From Tetrahymena elliotti 4EA (Eukaryota > Ciliophora > Oligohymenophorea > Hymenostomatida > Tetrahymenidae): 64,000 nt of DNA. The stretch lies in assembly GCA_000231825.2 (NCBI GenBank), contig JH720341.1, positions 1-64,000 on the forward strand, written 5' to 3'. The first letter of the stretch is position 1; every line of letters begins with the position of its first letter. The notes beneath the pieces were generated by a model. The model was not told the origin of the DNA, did no database searches, and saw only the letters and a program-made list of their open reading frames with translations. This document shows, piece after piece, positions 10,871 through 22,703 of this stretch. Position numbers and translations under genes: made by a program.

Positions 10871-13457
10871 TCAATAATAACTATTTTTATCAAAATCAAT
10901 GTCCATATAATCAACTTCAAGAAAATTTCCAGATACAACAATAATTGTACCTTTTTGCAACTTGAATATTTCAGAATAATTCTTATCGTTACTTCCTTTA
11001 AATGCAACTGTAGTGTACTAATCCTTCTAAATAGCTGCAGCCATGATATTTTAGTTGTAATCCAAACAAATCCACTTTTAGAATTCTTCTTTATATGCAA
11101 AATAGCATTAGAATTCTTTAATAGCAGGATCATCAATAGGAATTTCTAAACCTTTTGCTGTTCCTATGCTGAAATATCCAGGCATTTATTCTCTTTAATT
11201 CTTGTTAAATGTTTCAAGCTTAGCTCTAATTTAATCTTCACAATCTAAATCACACCAGTCTAACTCTAATTAAATATATTTTTAACCCTTCTTTCTAGTA
11301 CACTTCATAGTCATATCCTTATTAGGGAATATTCTGAAATCATCACGCTCATCTTTTGGTTTCTTTTTTTGGTTTTTGAATTCTTAAGTTACATACTATG
11401 CTTGTTCATCATCAATTTTTTCATTATTCATTTTCTTCAAGAAATATTCCTTGATGTCCTTCATACCACCCTTCTTCTTTTCAAAAGTTTTATGTTCTTC
11501 TTTTTTGGTTATTTCATCTTCAATTTTTGAATCATCATCTGTGATATTTTTATCCTTGTAATCTTTAGAATCTTACACTTACTTCATCATTTCAGCTTTA
11601 TTTTTAATCTAAGCAAGAACTGGATTATTTTTTTATCCTTTCTTAACAGTTGGTCCATCTCCCAAATAAGCTTCTACTTCCATTTTTTCTGGTACTACCT
11701 CTTCTTCTAAAGGTATAACACACTCTTTAACAATAAAGGAAACCTATATTTTTATTTATTTAAAGTTTTGAATTAATTAGTAAATAAGAGTTAATGAATA
11801 AATATTTTAAGTGCTCAATTCATTGAATCAATCAGAGGGAAAAATAAAACTGTTTTAAGATTTATTGAAGGCTTTTGAAAATTAATCTAAAAAAATACCT
11901 TATCTGATAAGGTGACAATTGAACCTTTAGTTATAAAGCAGCCATCGGTCATAACTAAAAATTCAGTAGGATTTGTTGTAGAAATACAATATGCGTAGTA
12001 ATTTTCTTAGTCAGATTTAATAACAAATTATCTTTTGCTAATAGTCATTTCACTTTATCCAAAGTAAATATCACATGGTATGATATTGTTATTATTTAAA
12101 GCCTTTCTTCCAAATCTGAAAAATGTATTGAAATTTAGTTAAGATTAAAACTTTTTTAATTTGTAAAAATCATACCTCACAGGCTTACGTATTTTTTCTC
12201 TGTCTTTTGCTTTACTTCTGTCTTAAGGAACAACACCATATTCGTCGATGTATATCATATGTGGGAAGTTAGGATCATAGTTTCTAGAATGCTTTCTCAA
12301 ATGGAGAAGTAATTTATACTTATTTTTCTATTTATTATGTGAAAGATAATTAAAGAAATTAAAAAAATAATAAAGTTACCTAATTTTAAGTTTTAAAATC
12401 TTCCAGATTAGATAAGAGCTTTGTTCTTTCAGAAGGATTACACCAAACAAGATTAAAGAAATCATCTACATCTGTTAATTAAATTTAACCTGTGTTATCA
12501 AAATCAAGATAAAATTTAAGCTTTGTAAGATGAATTCCTTTATCAAGATTTATATCAAGAAATTGACGACCTTTGATGAAAATGTTTTTAAAATTAAAAA
12601 AGATATTTAATTGAAATAAATTAAGAAAAAAAATTAATATCAATATTCTAATCACTTTAGAGACATAAATTGAGAAAAATCGACACCAGCCATGTGGAAT
12701 TAATTTTTTTATTAAATGTAATTTAAAATCTTACAGAATTTAGCAAGTCCTTCATAAACGTCATCTGCTTCGAGGGTTTCTTATTAAGTAACTACATGAT
12801 TAATAATGAAGTATGCGCTGTCAGTTCTATAAGGTTTTTTATTCTTGCCATATTTAATCATCTCAGTTAGGCAATTAAAAAACTAATCATCAATTTATTT
12901 GTATTGAATATCTTTAAAGTTAAGAAGAGTCAAACTTTTTTTGAAATCATCTTAAGTAACAATGTTTTCTATTTTAATGATATTTTATTGGAATCCTGAA
13001 ATACCAACCTATAATAAATTCTCAAAGGCTTCTTAAATTGTTGTGATTAGTTTACATTCATCTGTGTATTTAGATTTGAATTCAAACTATTATTTTAGTT
13101 TAATAAAAATGATTAAATCAGCAAGAAATGTTTAAGCTAAATAAATAAATTTTATTCATGCAGTGTATTAATTACCTTCAACTATTCTACCGATGTTCTT
13201 ATCGTTAAAAAATTAGCCCTCATACCTTCTAGAATTTTTTTCACTTCAGGTACTATGTGAGTTGGTATATGAGTAAAGTTTTGTTGAAAAATAATTTCAA
13301 GCCAGCTATGAAGAACCCAAAAAATCTCTTATCCTAAGTACCTCTAAAAGTCTGCTTCTTTTTATCTCTTAGAAATGAGGTCCTATGTTTGTTTTATTAT
13401 TTCTATCACATTTTTTAAAATTTCAGAGCATTCTTTAGAAAAATTATCTGTGCTCAT
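10871..13457 (-). CDS. Uncharacterised protein with EF-hand-like loop and two FHA-like segments
   Basis: Start at 13455-13457 (MSTDNFSKECSEILK); TGA at 10871-10873 after DIDFDKNSYY; at least five introns. The N-terminal third is helical and contains DFDNTGQIQLTD (about 12.5 kb), which fits an EF-hand loop with acidic residues at positions 1, 3 and 12 and Gly at 6. A middle segment reads RFGRKALN...CDIYFGQSEMTISKRQFVI and then GCFITKGSIVTL, the order of conserved elements in FHA phosphothreonine-binding folds. A Lys/Glu-rich linker follows. The last segment, YFSIGTAKGLEIPIDDPAIK followed by FQCYFAY, looks like a second degenerate FHA fold. The typical FHA Ser-Arg-x-His is only partly kept (SKRQF; IKEFQ), so phosphopeptide binding is uncertain. 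If right, the protein combines Ca2+ sensing with phosphoprotein recognition. The domain calls are by eye. Confidence 0.55.
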
Positions 13458-13907
13458 TTTTTTTTGTTTCTCTTTTTTTTGCTTAATGATATGGAAATCT
13501 AATATTTTTTTATTAATTACTTAATATTCTTTACTTTTTTCTTAATTAAACCTAATCTTGTACCTATCTTTTCTTTTTCAATATTGCTTTTTTTTGAAAT
13601 ACTATCGCATTTGATTAACTTGATATATACTAATACCATATATTCTTCTATCAAAACAAATACTTATAAGATATTATTCACATATGTACTAACTTAAAGG
13701 TAAATAAATAATTAAATCAAAATCTCTTGAAGTTAGATTTGTTGACATTTACTAAATTTTCATTTTAAATGCAAAAAATAAAGTAATTTTTATACAATTT
13801 ACATTAATTTTTATAAAAAGGAAAAATGCTACAAAAATTTTTTGTAAAATTCAAATTTTAGAAATTTATTCTAAAATTAGTTAATTAATTGTTAAGTAAG
13901 TTATCTC
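13458..13907. other. Intergenic spacer between two minus-strand genes
   Basis: AT-rich, no supported feature. It contains the promoter side of the FHA-like gene and the 3' side of the Q/N-rich gene. Confidence 0.5.
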
Positions 13908-16900
13908 TCATTTTTTTTAAGGGGTAATATACTCTTAAGGTTATTCTTGATATTAATTTTACATCTAAAATTGACTACTTTGTTGTTGGTTTTTAGTGAA
14001 TACAAGTTAATTGTTTGAATTACTTAACTATTACATAGTGTTGCTCAATTGTTATTAGGGTGTGTTTGTATTTGTTATTGTCATGTTATTATTTGTGTTT
14101 TACATTGATGAAGTATTTGTCAAAAAAAAGTTGTTATTTGTGTTATTTATGCTTTGATTTTAAAGTGGTGTAGAGTAGAAATTTGATTTTGCTGGGGTAG
14201 TACCTATTGAAGCAGTATAATTTAAACTTTCAGAATGATTTGACTAAATTCCAGTAATATTGCTGTAATTAATAGGGTCTTGATAGTAGTTTATTACTGA
14301 ATTAGGACTTTTAGGAAGTGAAGGTACTGAATTTTTCCCACTTTTCTTGAGCTAGCTTTTATTAAGATCTGGACTTTTTAAATTCATCAATGGACTTGTG
14401 AATGTATCTCCATTAGGGTATGCTTTTTCTGAGCTATTTGAGCTCTTATTGTATTACCTATCAGTAAATCCTCCTGATCCAGACTAGTGCAAATGAGAGT
14501 TACTTTATTAAAGGAAAAGGATAAATTGCTCTTGTTGTAATTGCTGTTAAGGTGACAGGTTCTTTACGTTAACACTACCTGTAGAAGAATAAGCACTTGT
14601 TAAATTAGAATTGCTATTTGTGTTATAGTTGTTATTGTTTTGTGGAGTCTTGTAGAATAGAGTATTTTACTATTATCCTTAACTGTTATTTATTTAATTG
14701 GTTTAGTTACTATGAACTGAACTCTATCCTGTCTTCTAATTTGAATGTTAAGCATAAGGTAGTTGCTATATGGGTGATTACTAGTTAGCTAAAAGAGATT
14801 CGCTTTACTATTTTTTAATTTATTTTAATATCACTTCATTTTAATTTTCAATATATCTAGGCTATGTGACAACTTATTAAGATTATTGCTGAGGTATTTG
14901 TTTTTATTTTTCTCTGGAATTAAGAATATTCTATTACTACTACTATTGGCTTTCATTTGTTGAGTAATCATTTATATTCACAGGATTGCTGCAAATTGAT
15001 TATTTTTATTAATAAATTTATTGAATATTTTGGTTATTGCTTTGTTAAGTGAAATCTTCATCACTAAACTCAGCACCCTCTGGGAATAATTGCTTTTTAC
15101 ATAAATCTATTCCCTTTTTTTTATCACTTGAATTTAGAAGCTATTGTTTAATATTCTACTGCTGCTACTAAGTTAGCTATGAAGAATTTTTAGCACTACT
15201 TTCTTAACTGATATTATTTTATTAAGCCAAGAGTTATTGCTACTGCTTAATAAGAGTCTACATTTACTATTTATTTTATTGCATAACTAAATTTTAAAAA
15301 TTTTAGGATTGCTTTTTAGAATTTTCATTTTGAATATCTGAGTTATTTTTAACAGATGGAGCAGATGAAGAAATAGATCCTAAGTGTCCAGTAGTTGCAT
15401 AATTCTAATCTAACTATAATGGCTGCTGTTAATTTAGCTATTTTTAATTTTCTTAAGCTGCCTATTTTTCAAGAATTTCAGATTCATATTAACGAAGATG
15501 TTTATTGAGAGTTTCTTACATTTTAAAGTAATTTAACTAGTTTTAAAACATTTTGTATTCTTACTTTTACTTTTCTTGGGTGCTATTTCTTTTTGTATTT
15601 TTTCTATCACTATTTATGTATTCGTCGCCTGTGTAGGACTCAGTCATAAGCATATTGCTCAAAAATTACCCACTTTAATGTTAAATTTATGAGTTATTTT
15701 ATTGCACTGTTAAGATATCTTCTGAAGGTGACAGAAGTTCTTTGCTGAAATTTTTAGAATGTATTTATTATTTTTATTTTTCAAAAGAAGCTGTTTCACG
15801 AGATTCACTAATAGTAGTTTTACTAGCTGTTCTTTGATTATTGTTGCAATGGGATTAGTTTATGTTTTGCTTTTGATGAGTGGTTATATCAGATTAGGCT
15901 CCTCTTTCATGAGTGACAGGAGTCTAAAAATCTTAATCAGTATTTTAATCTCTCTCACCATTATAATTATCTAGTTCAGGTCCCTCTTACACAATTTAAT
16001 TTTAATACTAACAATTGAATCTACCAGTATTATTTATATTTTAAGCATCTAATCCTAGTAAAATCTTTTTGTCTTTAAGAGCTTTTTCTTTTAGTTTTTC
16101 GAAATTCAAAGAGGCAAGGAAAGGATCATTACTATCAAATTCTTTTTTTAATTCAGTTATTTCAGAATTTAAAGCTTCCTTAAATTTTTTGAATTCATTT
16201 AATTTTTTTTATATTATGTCTTTACTCTCACTCCTGTATGCAGGTTACTTCTGATGACTATTGACATTTGAAATAGCAGATGAACCAGAGGTGTTTATAC
16301 AAGTTTATAGATTTTATGCTCTAGAATCAATAATTTAGTTCATCACATTATCTTGGTTGTTTAAATTAGATTTGCTATTAGATTTACCATTTGAGCTAGT
16401 ATTTATAATTTTACTAGTACTTTTAGATGTTTTTTATTGCTTTACTGATTTTTAATTTAAATAATTTGACTATAAGAACTTTAAAGCACTCATATTGCTA
16501 CTACTAACACTACTGCTAGTATCAATTAATGATGGTTTTTTACCTTTATCTAATTTGCTTAAATAATATTGAGCTTTTTCTTTTTTCTACTACTAAATTT
16601 GCTTTAGTTCATTACTAAATGTATTTGTCTCTTAACTTAGGCGGCTTTTTGATTATTTTTTTATTTATATTTATTATTAATGTGTAGTTGTCTCACCTTC
16701 ACTTCTCAAATATGTTGGTTAGTATGAGAGATTTTTATTTACAGTTATTAATTATTGCTTATTTTTTATATTTAATTAGATATCTTCTTACGAGCTATCA
16801 GAAGAATCAAGAGAGCTTAAATCTATGTGAAGGATACCTTGCTTGTTAAAATCATTGATAGTACTACTTACAGATTTTGATTTTCTTCTTGCAAATACTT

Positions 16901-18567
16901 TCATACCATTCAGAGGTTTTTACTCTTTTGAATAAAAAAATAAATTAGATACGATGTATTTTAAAATTTATTGAATTAAATTAAACTATAAAAATCCTAG
17001 TGCTTTACTTGTTTGCTGAATATTTGAGACATTTACCATATTTATTAGTTTCTCTTTAGATTTAGATAGTTGCTTACACATCGAATTGCTTGTGTTCTTT
17101 TTAGCAGTTGTTAATTAGGCTGCAGTGGTAGTAGATGGACGTAAATTAGACTAACTAACTCTAGTTTCGATTGCTATTTCAAAATTTTGTAAATTAGTAA
17201 AAATAAAGCCATACAAAAAAATAAAAAGGAATTAACCAAAAATAAAGACAATCAAATTTGTAAATTTACCTCTTGTCGTGTTTAAAGTTAGCTATTTTAC
17301 AAGTTGTATATCAAGCTAATAATTGCTAATATCTTATCTTAAGGTTCCAATGCTCATATTTGACTGTTTTACCAACATTTTCAATTCTCTTCTTTTTTAT
17401 TTTTCTTTTTCCAACTTTTGTTAAATCTTGAGCATGCATCTTTTCAGCATTTCAGTTTCATTTTGTTCCTTTAAGTTTACATTTTTAAAAAATATCATGA
17501 TTAGATTTTATGATTGATTTTCTATCTTAGAAAATTTAATTTTTATGGCAATAATTTTAATTTCTAGTTTGCCAAGAAGTTTAATTTTATTACTTCTTTT
17601 TGTGGTATATTAGAATCTACAGTTTGCTTATGAGGTAATAGCTTACTCATTATATTAGACTAATCTCCACCTTCAGAGATCTAGAACGGATTAACTATAT
17701 TGTTGTTGTTGTTTACAATTAAATGTGCGTTATCAAAGTCTTCTAAGAAACTATTTTTTTTTACCTAACTACTTCCTGCTTTAGAATAATAAAAATGTCA
17801 TTAAAACATGTGAAGTCTTCATGTAAAATTATTTCAAATTGATAAATCATTTTATTTCTTGTTTTTGAATGTAAAATTGCTTTCAAAAAAAGACTTTTTA
17901 TTCTACAATAACCTCATACAAGACGGGTAAATTATATTTGAATTTTGAAATAATAAAGAACGAGTTCTATATAAAATAGTAAAATACCTTTATTAGATAT
18001 AGATCTGGCTGTAGAGTATTAAGTAAACTCATTCGGAAGGATACTTATTTTTTTAAATTTTCTTCTCTCAGTATCAGTTAAAACATAACCTCCTGAAGAT
18101 CTTTCTGTTGCAGGACCTTACAATTATTAGTTAAATTTTTAAGAGTTTAAGTTCTATTGAAAAGATAAATGCTATTATCCCTATGACAGCTACTATTAAA
18201 AACTTTATATAATTTAAGAGTTCTAGTTTTTGTGAATAACATTCTATTGATATTATTCAGGAGAAGTGCTCATAATTTTCTTCTTTAGAGTAACTACTTT
18301 ATTTTATATATCATTTATCTATTCTCGAATCTCTGATGGATTATTATCATTAAATTTTAGTACATTTTGAGAGTGCTAGTCATTTGTCTTTGAAGTTGGA
18401 GGCCCTTCATTATACTATCCACTACCTATAAATGAGGGATCTTTTTTCTTCTAAGGTGTTTATCTTGAAGAAAGTACAAAAGAAGAAACATCCTGCTTAT
18501 TATTATTTGTTAGAGCTAGCTTTTCATCATGCAATGGTGACATAAATGCTCTCCATGTGTTTGACAT
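13908..18567 (-). CDS. Very large Q/N/S/T-rich low-complexity protein with a central coiled coil
   Basis: Start at 18565-18567 (MSNTWRAFMSPLHDEKLA); TGA at 13908-13910 after QEYITPQKK. About 1,300-1,450 residues after removing several introns (for example near 17.2, 17.5 and 17.9 kb). The N-terminal third has mixed composition with LTDTERRKFKKISILPNEF. A charged helix-rich stretch near 17.3-17.5 kb (NETEMLKRCMLKIQQKLEKE) predicts a coiled coil. The following 3 kb is dominated by Gln, Asn, Ser and Thr, with Gln encoded by TAA, TAG and CAA. I recognise no domain and assign no function. Such proteins in ciliates are often cytoskeletal, RNA-granule or signalling scaffolds, but nothing here decides between them. 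The single frame that stays open across the repetitive region supports it as a real gene. Confidence 0.7.
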
Positions 18568-19962
18568 TTACTAAAAATCAATTAAATGATTTAATATACT
18601 ATTTCACTATAATCTTCTATGATATTTTATATAGTTTCTTGTAAATCTTAGCCAAGCAAGATTCTTTTAATAATTTACTTAATTTATTAATATCAATAAT
18701 TTATTTTACAATCAAATTTTTTCAAATTTTCATTCCTTTATTTATTGATTTTAAGATTGTCACTTTTCTTGCCTAAAACCTTTCATTAAATTTCATATTA
18801 TTTTTGAAAGGAAGGTTTTTTTTTTTGAAATTCCGCTATTTTTTGGTTTGATATAGATCACCCATCTTATATAAAATTTTATCACAAATATTTTTTTTTG
18901 ATTTAATTTATTAAATTAAATTAACACATCAAAAGCAAATGATACATAATATTTCTGCTCTTGATAACAAATTTCAGCATACTTTATTTTGAAGAAAATT
19001 AATGGTAATCATTTATTTTAAAAATTTGCAAAAAAAATATAAAGAGTAAGAGACTTTAAAGTTTTTATTCTTTTTTAAAAATTTATCAATATTTTTTATT
19101 AATAATTTAAGCTCAAAAATAAATAAAAGTATTAAAAAAATAAGTCTATTTTAAATAATTTTAAATTAGATAAATTTATTAAATTTGAATATTTATTCTT
19201 AAAGAAATAATATTTTTTATTCATTCTTGTCATAAAAATAAATTGATTAAACAAGTTATCTAATATTACTAATTTTAGAATATTTCATTTTAAGAAATTA
19301 TCTTTCATTCTAAAAACTAACATTTTTTATTAAAAAAATATATTTTATTTTATGAAATACAGCAATTCCTTCTATTGTTCTTTCAAGCAATCCTCTTGAT
19401 TATTTATAATCATTTAGTTATATCTAAATTGTTTTATTGATCTTTTGTTAGGTACATTAAGTAAGAAAAATAAATAATCTTTCTTAAAATTTTACTAGTA
19501 GAGTTTTTTATTTATTTTAACCATAATTTTAAAATATTTACGAGTTAATTGTTTTTCAACAGTGATGTTGCTATCTCTCCTTACTTTATTGGATAGGACA
19601 TATATTTTTAGTCAAAAATAGGTAATAGAAATAATAGAATTTTAGCTTCAGATCACTTATAACTAGATGCTGCTTTTAAAAGTGTATTTTTAGTATATAG
19701 AGCTGAACTCATAAATCCTAAAATGATTTATGAGTTAAAAAGTGACTTTAGATTAAACTAATAAAATTTGTTTGTTTGCTTCAATAGTTTATATACTGTT
19801 TTCTGAATGTACTTTTGATTAATATTATAGATTATCGCTTAGTAAAGAAATTGGTTTGAGTTATTTATATGAAAAACTTTTCTATTTAGTATTATTTTAA
19901 TAAACCAACTAATATAAAAAATAACTATTAATTATTTAGTATTAAATACACAATATACATTT
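18568..19962. other. Intergenic region with one possible unplaced exon
   Basis: Mostly AT-rich, shared upstream region of the minus-strand Q/N-rich gene and the plus-strand EF-hand gene. A plus-strand frame is open from about 19441 to TGA 19802-19804. Part of it (SPYFIGQDIYF, then ILASDHLQLDAAFKSVFLVY) has coding-like composition. It lacks a suitable ATG and I could not join it to the EF-hand gene, so I leave it unassigned. Confidence 0.4.
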
Positions 19963-22322
19963 ATGGGATCAGTTTCATCAAATTCGTCTGGAACTGAAGA
20001 TTTAGGAGGATTACAAAATATTCCCTAAAATATCAGATAATTTGAGTTAAAAGTAGATTTAAATAAAGATGTGCATCCTACATTAAGATAACTTCTTTTT
20101 TGTAAGTTTGAATAAAAATTCATTACAATTTCTATGATAATTTGTTTTGTTTTTTTGACTAATAATAATAAATAACTATTAATTTTAATAAAAATGATTT
20201 TAGGGTCACTGAATGATATAAGATAAGTTTATGAAAAGTTTTAGAGAAGGAGTAACATTCCTTTCCTTGATATTACATTATTTTGTAAGATAGTACCATT
20301 TACTCGCACAAACGCTATGTATATATTCAAACACTTTTGCAAATAAACAAGTAGAATTCATCAAGATTTTTTTTTTTAATAATTTTTACAGGATTAATTT
20401 TCTGTTTTTGTATCTTTAAAATGTTTTAAAATAATTAATAGGTCTTCTGTCTGTTTATGAATTTCTCTGCGTACTTGTTATAACATCATACACTCATTAT
20501 ATAAATAAGATACATTGTAATTATTGATTAATTTCTTAATTTTGACATACACTAGCTGTAGTCTATTGCAAAAGCTTTTTTTCTTAGTTATCTAATAATA
20601 GAATTAATCAATATGTTAACATTAATCAATATTTAGTTTTATATATTCTCTTTGATTTGGACTGTAATGGAGGAATATCATTGAATGAGCTTCTAATTAT
20701 ATTTAAGTCAATTATTATGGGTTATTGTAAATTGACTGAGACAGAATTACCTCCCTATAGTACTTTAGAAAAATTTGCTAAACTTGTAAGATTATTTTAT
20801 TTAAATAAAGAAAAATGATATTAATTTGTTTAAATAAATATTAGATGTTCTTAAAGTCTGATATATAAGCTGATAATTCTTTGGAACTTAAAGAGTAAAA
20901 AATGATTTTTAATAAAGCTTTGAATATTTACTATTATTCTTTATATAAAGAATTATAGAATGGGTAGAAGGAAATGGAAAGGCCATGGAGCTCTTTGCTA
21001 GATTTGGTAATATTTTTATATAAAAATACTCTCTTATTATTAAATTACAATTTTTTAATTAGAGCCTTAATACAAGATAAAAGAGAGTTTTGAAATATTC
21101 TTACATTTTAAGAGATACACTGAAGAAGATGCCTAAGAAATGTTGAGAATGATCAATAAGGCTAATAAATCTGAATATTATCATAATGATATATAAAAAA
21201 TTATTGGAGGGTAAGATTTGATTATTACACTTAAAGTTTAAGTTAATTTATTTTTGAATTTATGTAGAAAATATGGCAAAACATCTTCCTACATGTAAGG
21301 AACAAAAAGTTTTAATAAATAAAAAGCATAAAGTCTTCCTAAATTATTGGTTCCAGGTGTATAAACAAATTAAGTTTAAAATCCTAATAACTCTAATTTA
21401 CCTGAGTCGATTGAAGAGTAAATAGAAAATGATATCATTGAAAAAGCTTTAGATAGTCACGCAAAGAAATATGGGGATAAAGAAATGCAAGAGTCTAAAT
21501 CACATTTTAATCTACCTTAAATCATGAAAGCTCAGTCTCCAAAAAAGGGAATTTCCAAAAATATAATTATCATAGTAATTTCTTTTTTCAAAGTTTAACA
21601 CTAAAATATGTCTTTATTTTGTATTTTAGCAAGGGAACACTCTTACAAGAAAATAAGTGTTTAACCTAAAAGAATATTTTGACAAGCTAGCAGGAAATAA
21701 TTAATACATAAATATCAAAGGTTTAGTTTTTAGAATTCATTATTATTAATTATTGTATACCCTTTATAAAATTTAGAATTCACAAAGGCATTTTAAGATA
21801 AGCCTCATATGAAAAGAGTAACTGCAAGTTTGTTTAATTTTTTAGACTCTGATTAAAAGGGAATGGTAAGTTTTGAGTAACTACTTGTTAAGCTATACCC
21901 TTCCTTAACTAAGAACAATTTAAAGCTAATAAATACATGGATTAAGTAGTATATAAAAACATTTAGTGCAGAAAATAAAGATGTACTATTGGAAAAAGAT
22001 GAAAAAGTAGTAAAAAGAAAGAGAGTTCTTCCAAGGACTGCTCTGAAGCGCATTAAAGAAGTCTTCAATCATTTGGATGAAGATTAAAAAGGATGTATGA
22101 AAAAAATTTAAATTATTTTTTATCTTTAATTTTAAAAAAATGTAAATAGATATAACTTAAGAAGATCTTAAGTAGTAATTCACATATGGTTATACAACTA
22201 AAGAAATAGATGAAATTTTTGAAAAGCATGATAAAGATAGAGATGGAAGATTAACAATAGATGATTTTATCAGAATGATTTTACCCTCTGATTACATAAT
22301 TGAAGAAAAAGATGACTAATGA
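19963..22322 (+). CDS. EF-hand calcium-binding protein with possible N-myristoylation site
   Basis: Start at 19963-19965 gives MGSVSSNSSGTEDLGG. Gly2 with Ser at positions 5 and 6 fits an N-myristoylation signal as in neuronal calcium sensor and calcineurin B-like proteins. About ten exons with typical introns. One canonical EF-hand is DLDCNGGISLNE (about 20.66 kb). A second, degenerate one (KSDIQADNSLELKEW) spans the intron at about 20.88 kb. Further helix-loop-helix elements are FLDSDQKGM (about 21.85 kb), FNHLDEDQKG (about 22.08 kb) and a canonical C-terminal loop DKDRDGRLTIDD (about 22.24 kb). TGA at 22320 follows a TAA Gln codon. A basic, probably disordered linker (about 21.3-21.6 kb) separates N- and C-terminal EF-hand groups, making it longer than simple calcium sensors. 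Likely a membrane-attached Ca2+ sensor or adaptor; the target is unknown. Confidence 0.75.
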
Positions 22323-22703
22323 ATATTTATTAAATTATGTTTTTATATCAATTTTTTCTAATTAAAATTTTTAATCAATGATAAATAATTCTTAATTTTA
22401 AATTATTTTCTTTTGATATGAAGATTCAGAAAGAAATGTGTTTTATTTAATTTTAAAAATGATTTTGATAAGAAAATAAAAGATTGACAAAAATTAAATC
22501 AGCCAAATGAATTAATTGCAAATACAAAAAAATTAAAAAATTTTTATCAAAAACTTGTTATTCATTTAAAAGAAATTGAAAAATTAAAAAAGTAAATAAA
22601 ATTTGATAATTTTATTCAAATCAACTTAATAACTCAAATAGCAAGATATCGTTTTTATTATTAATAGATTTTAAGAAAAGATAACAATCAGATAAAGCTT
22701 TTA
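22323..22703. other. Intergenic spacer before the dynein intermediate chain gene
   Basis: AT-rich; no supported feature. Probable promoter of the dynein intermediate chain gene. Confidence 0.4.

Noticed and set aside
10955..11149. Plus-strand 64-codon ORF and overlapping minus-strand 93-codon ORF at 10855-11136
   Set aside because: Both are other-frame shadows of the last exon of the FHA-like gene, which has a better ciliate-code frame ending at 10871.
16069..16254. Plus-strand ORFs at 15759-15974 and 16069-16254
   Set aside because: Antisense to the continuous Q/N-rich minus-strand gene.
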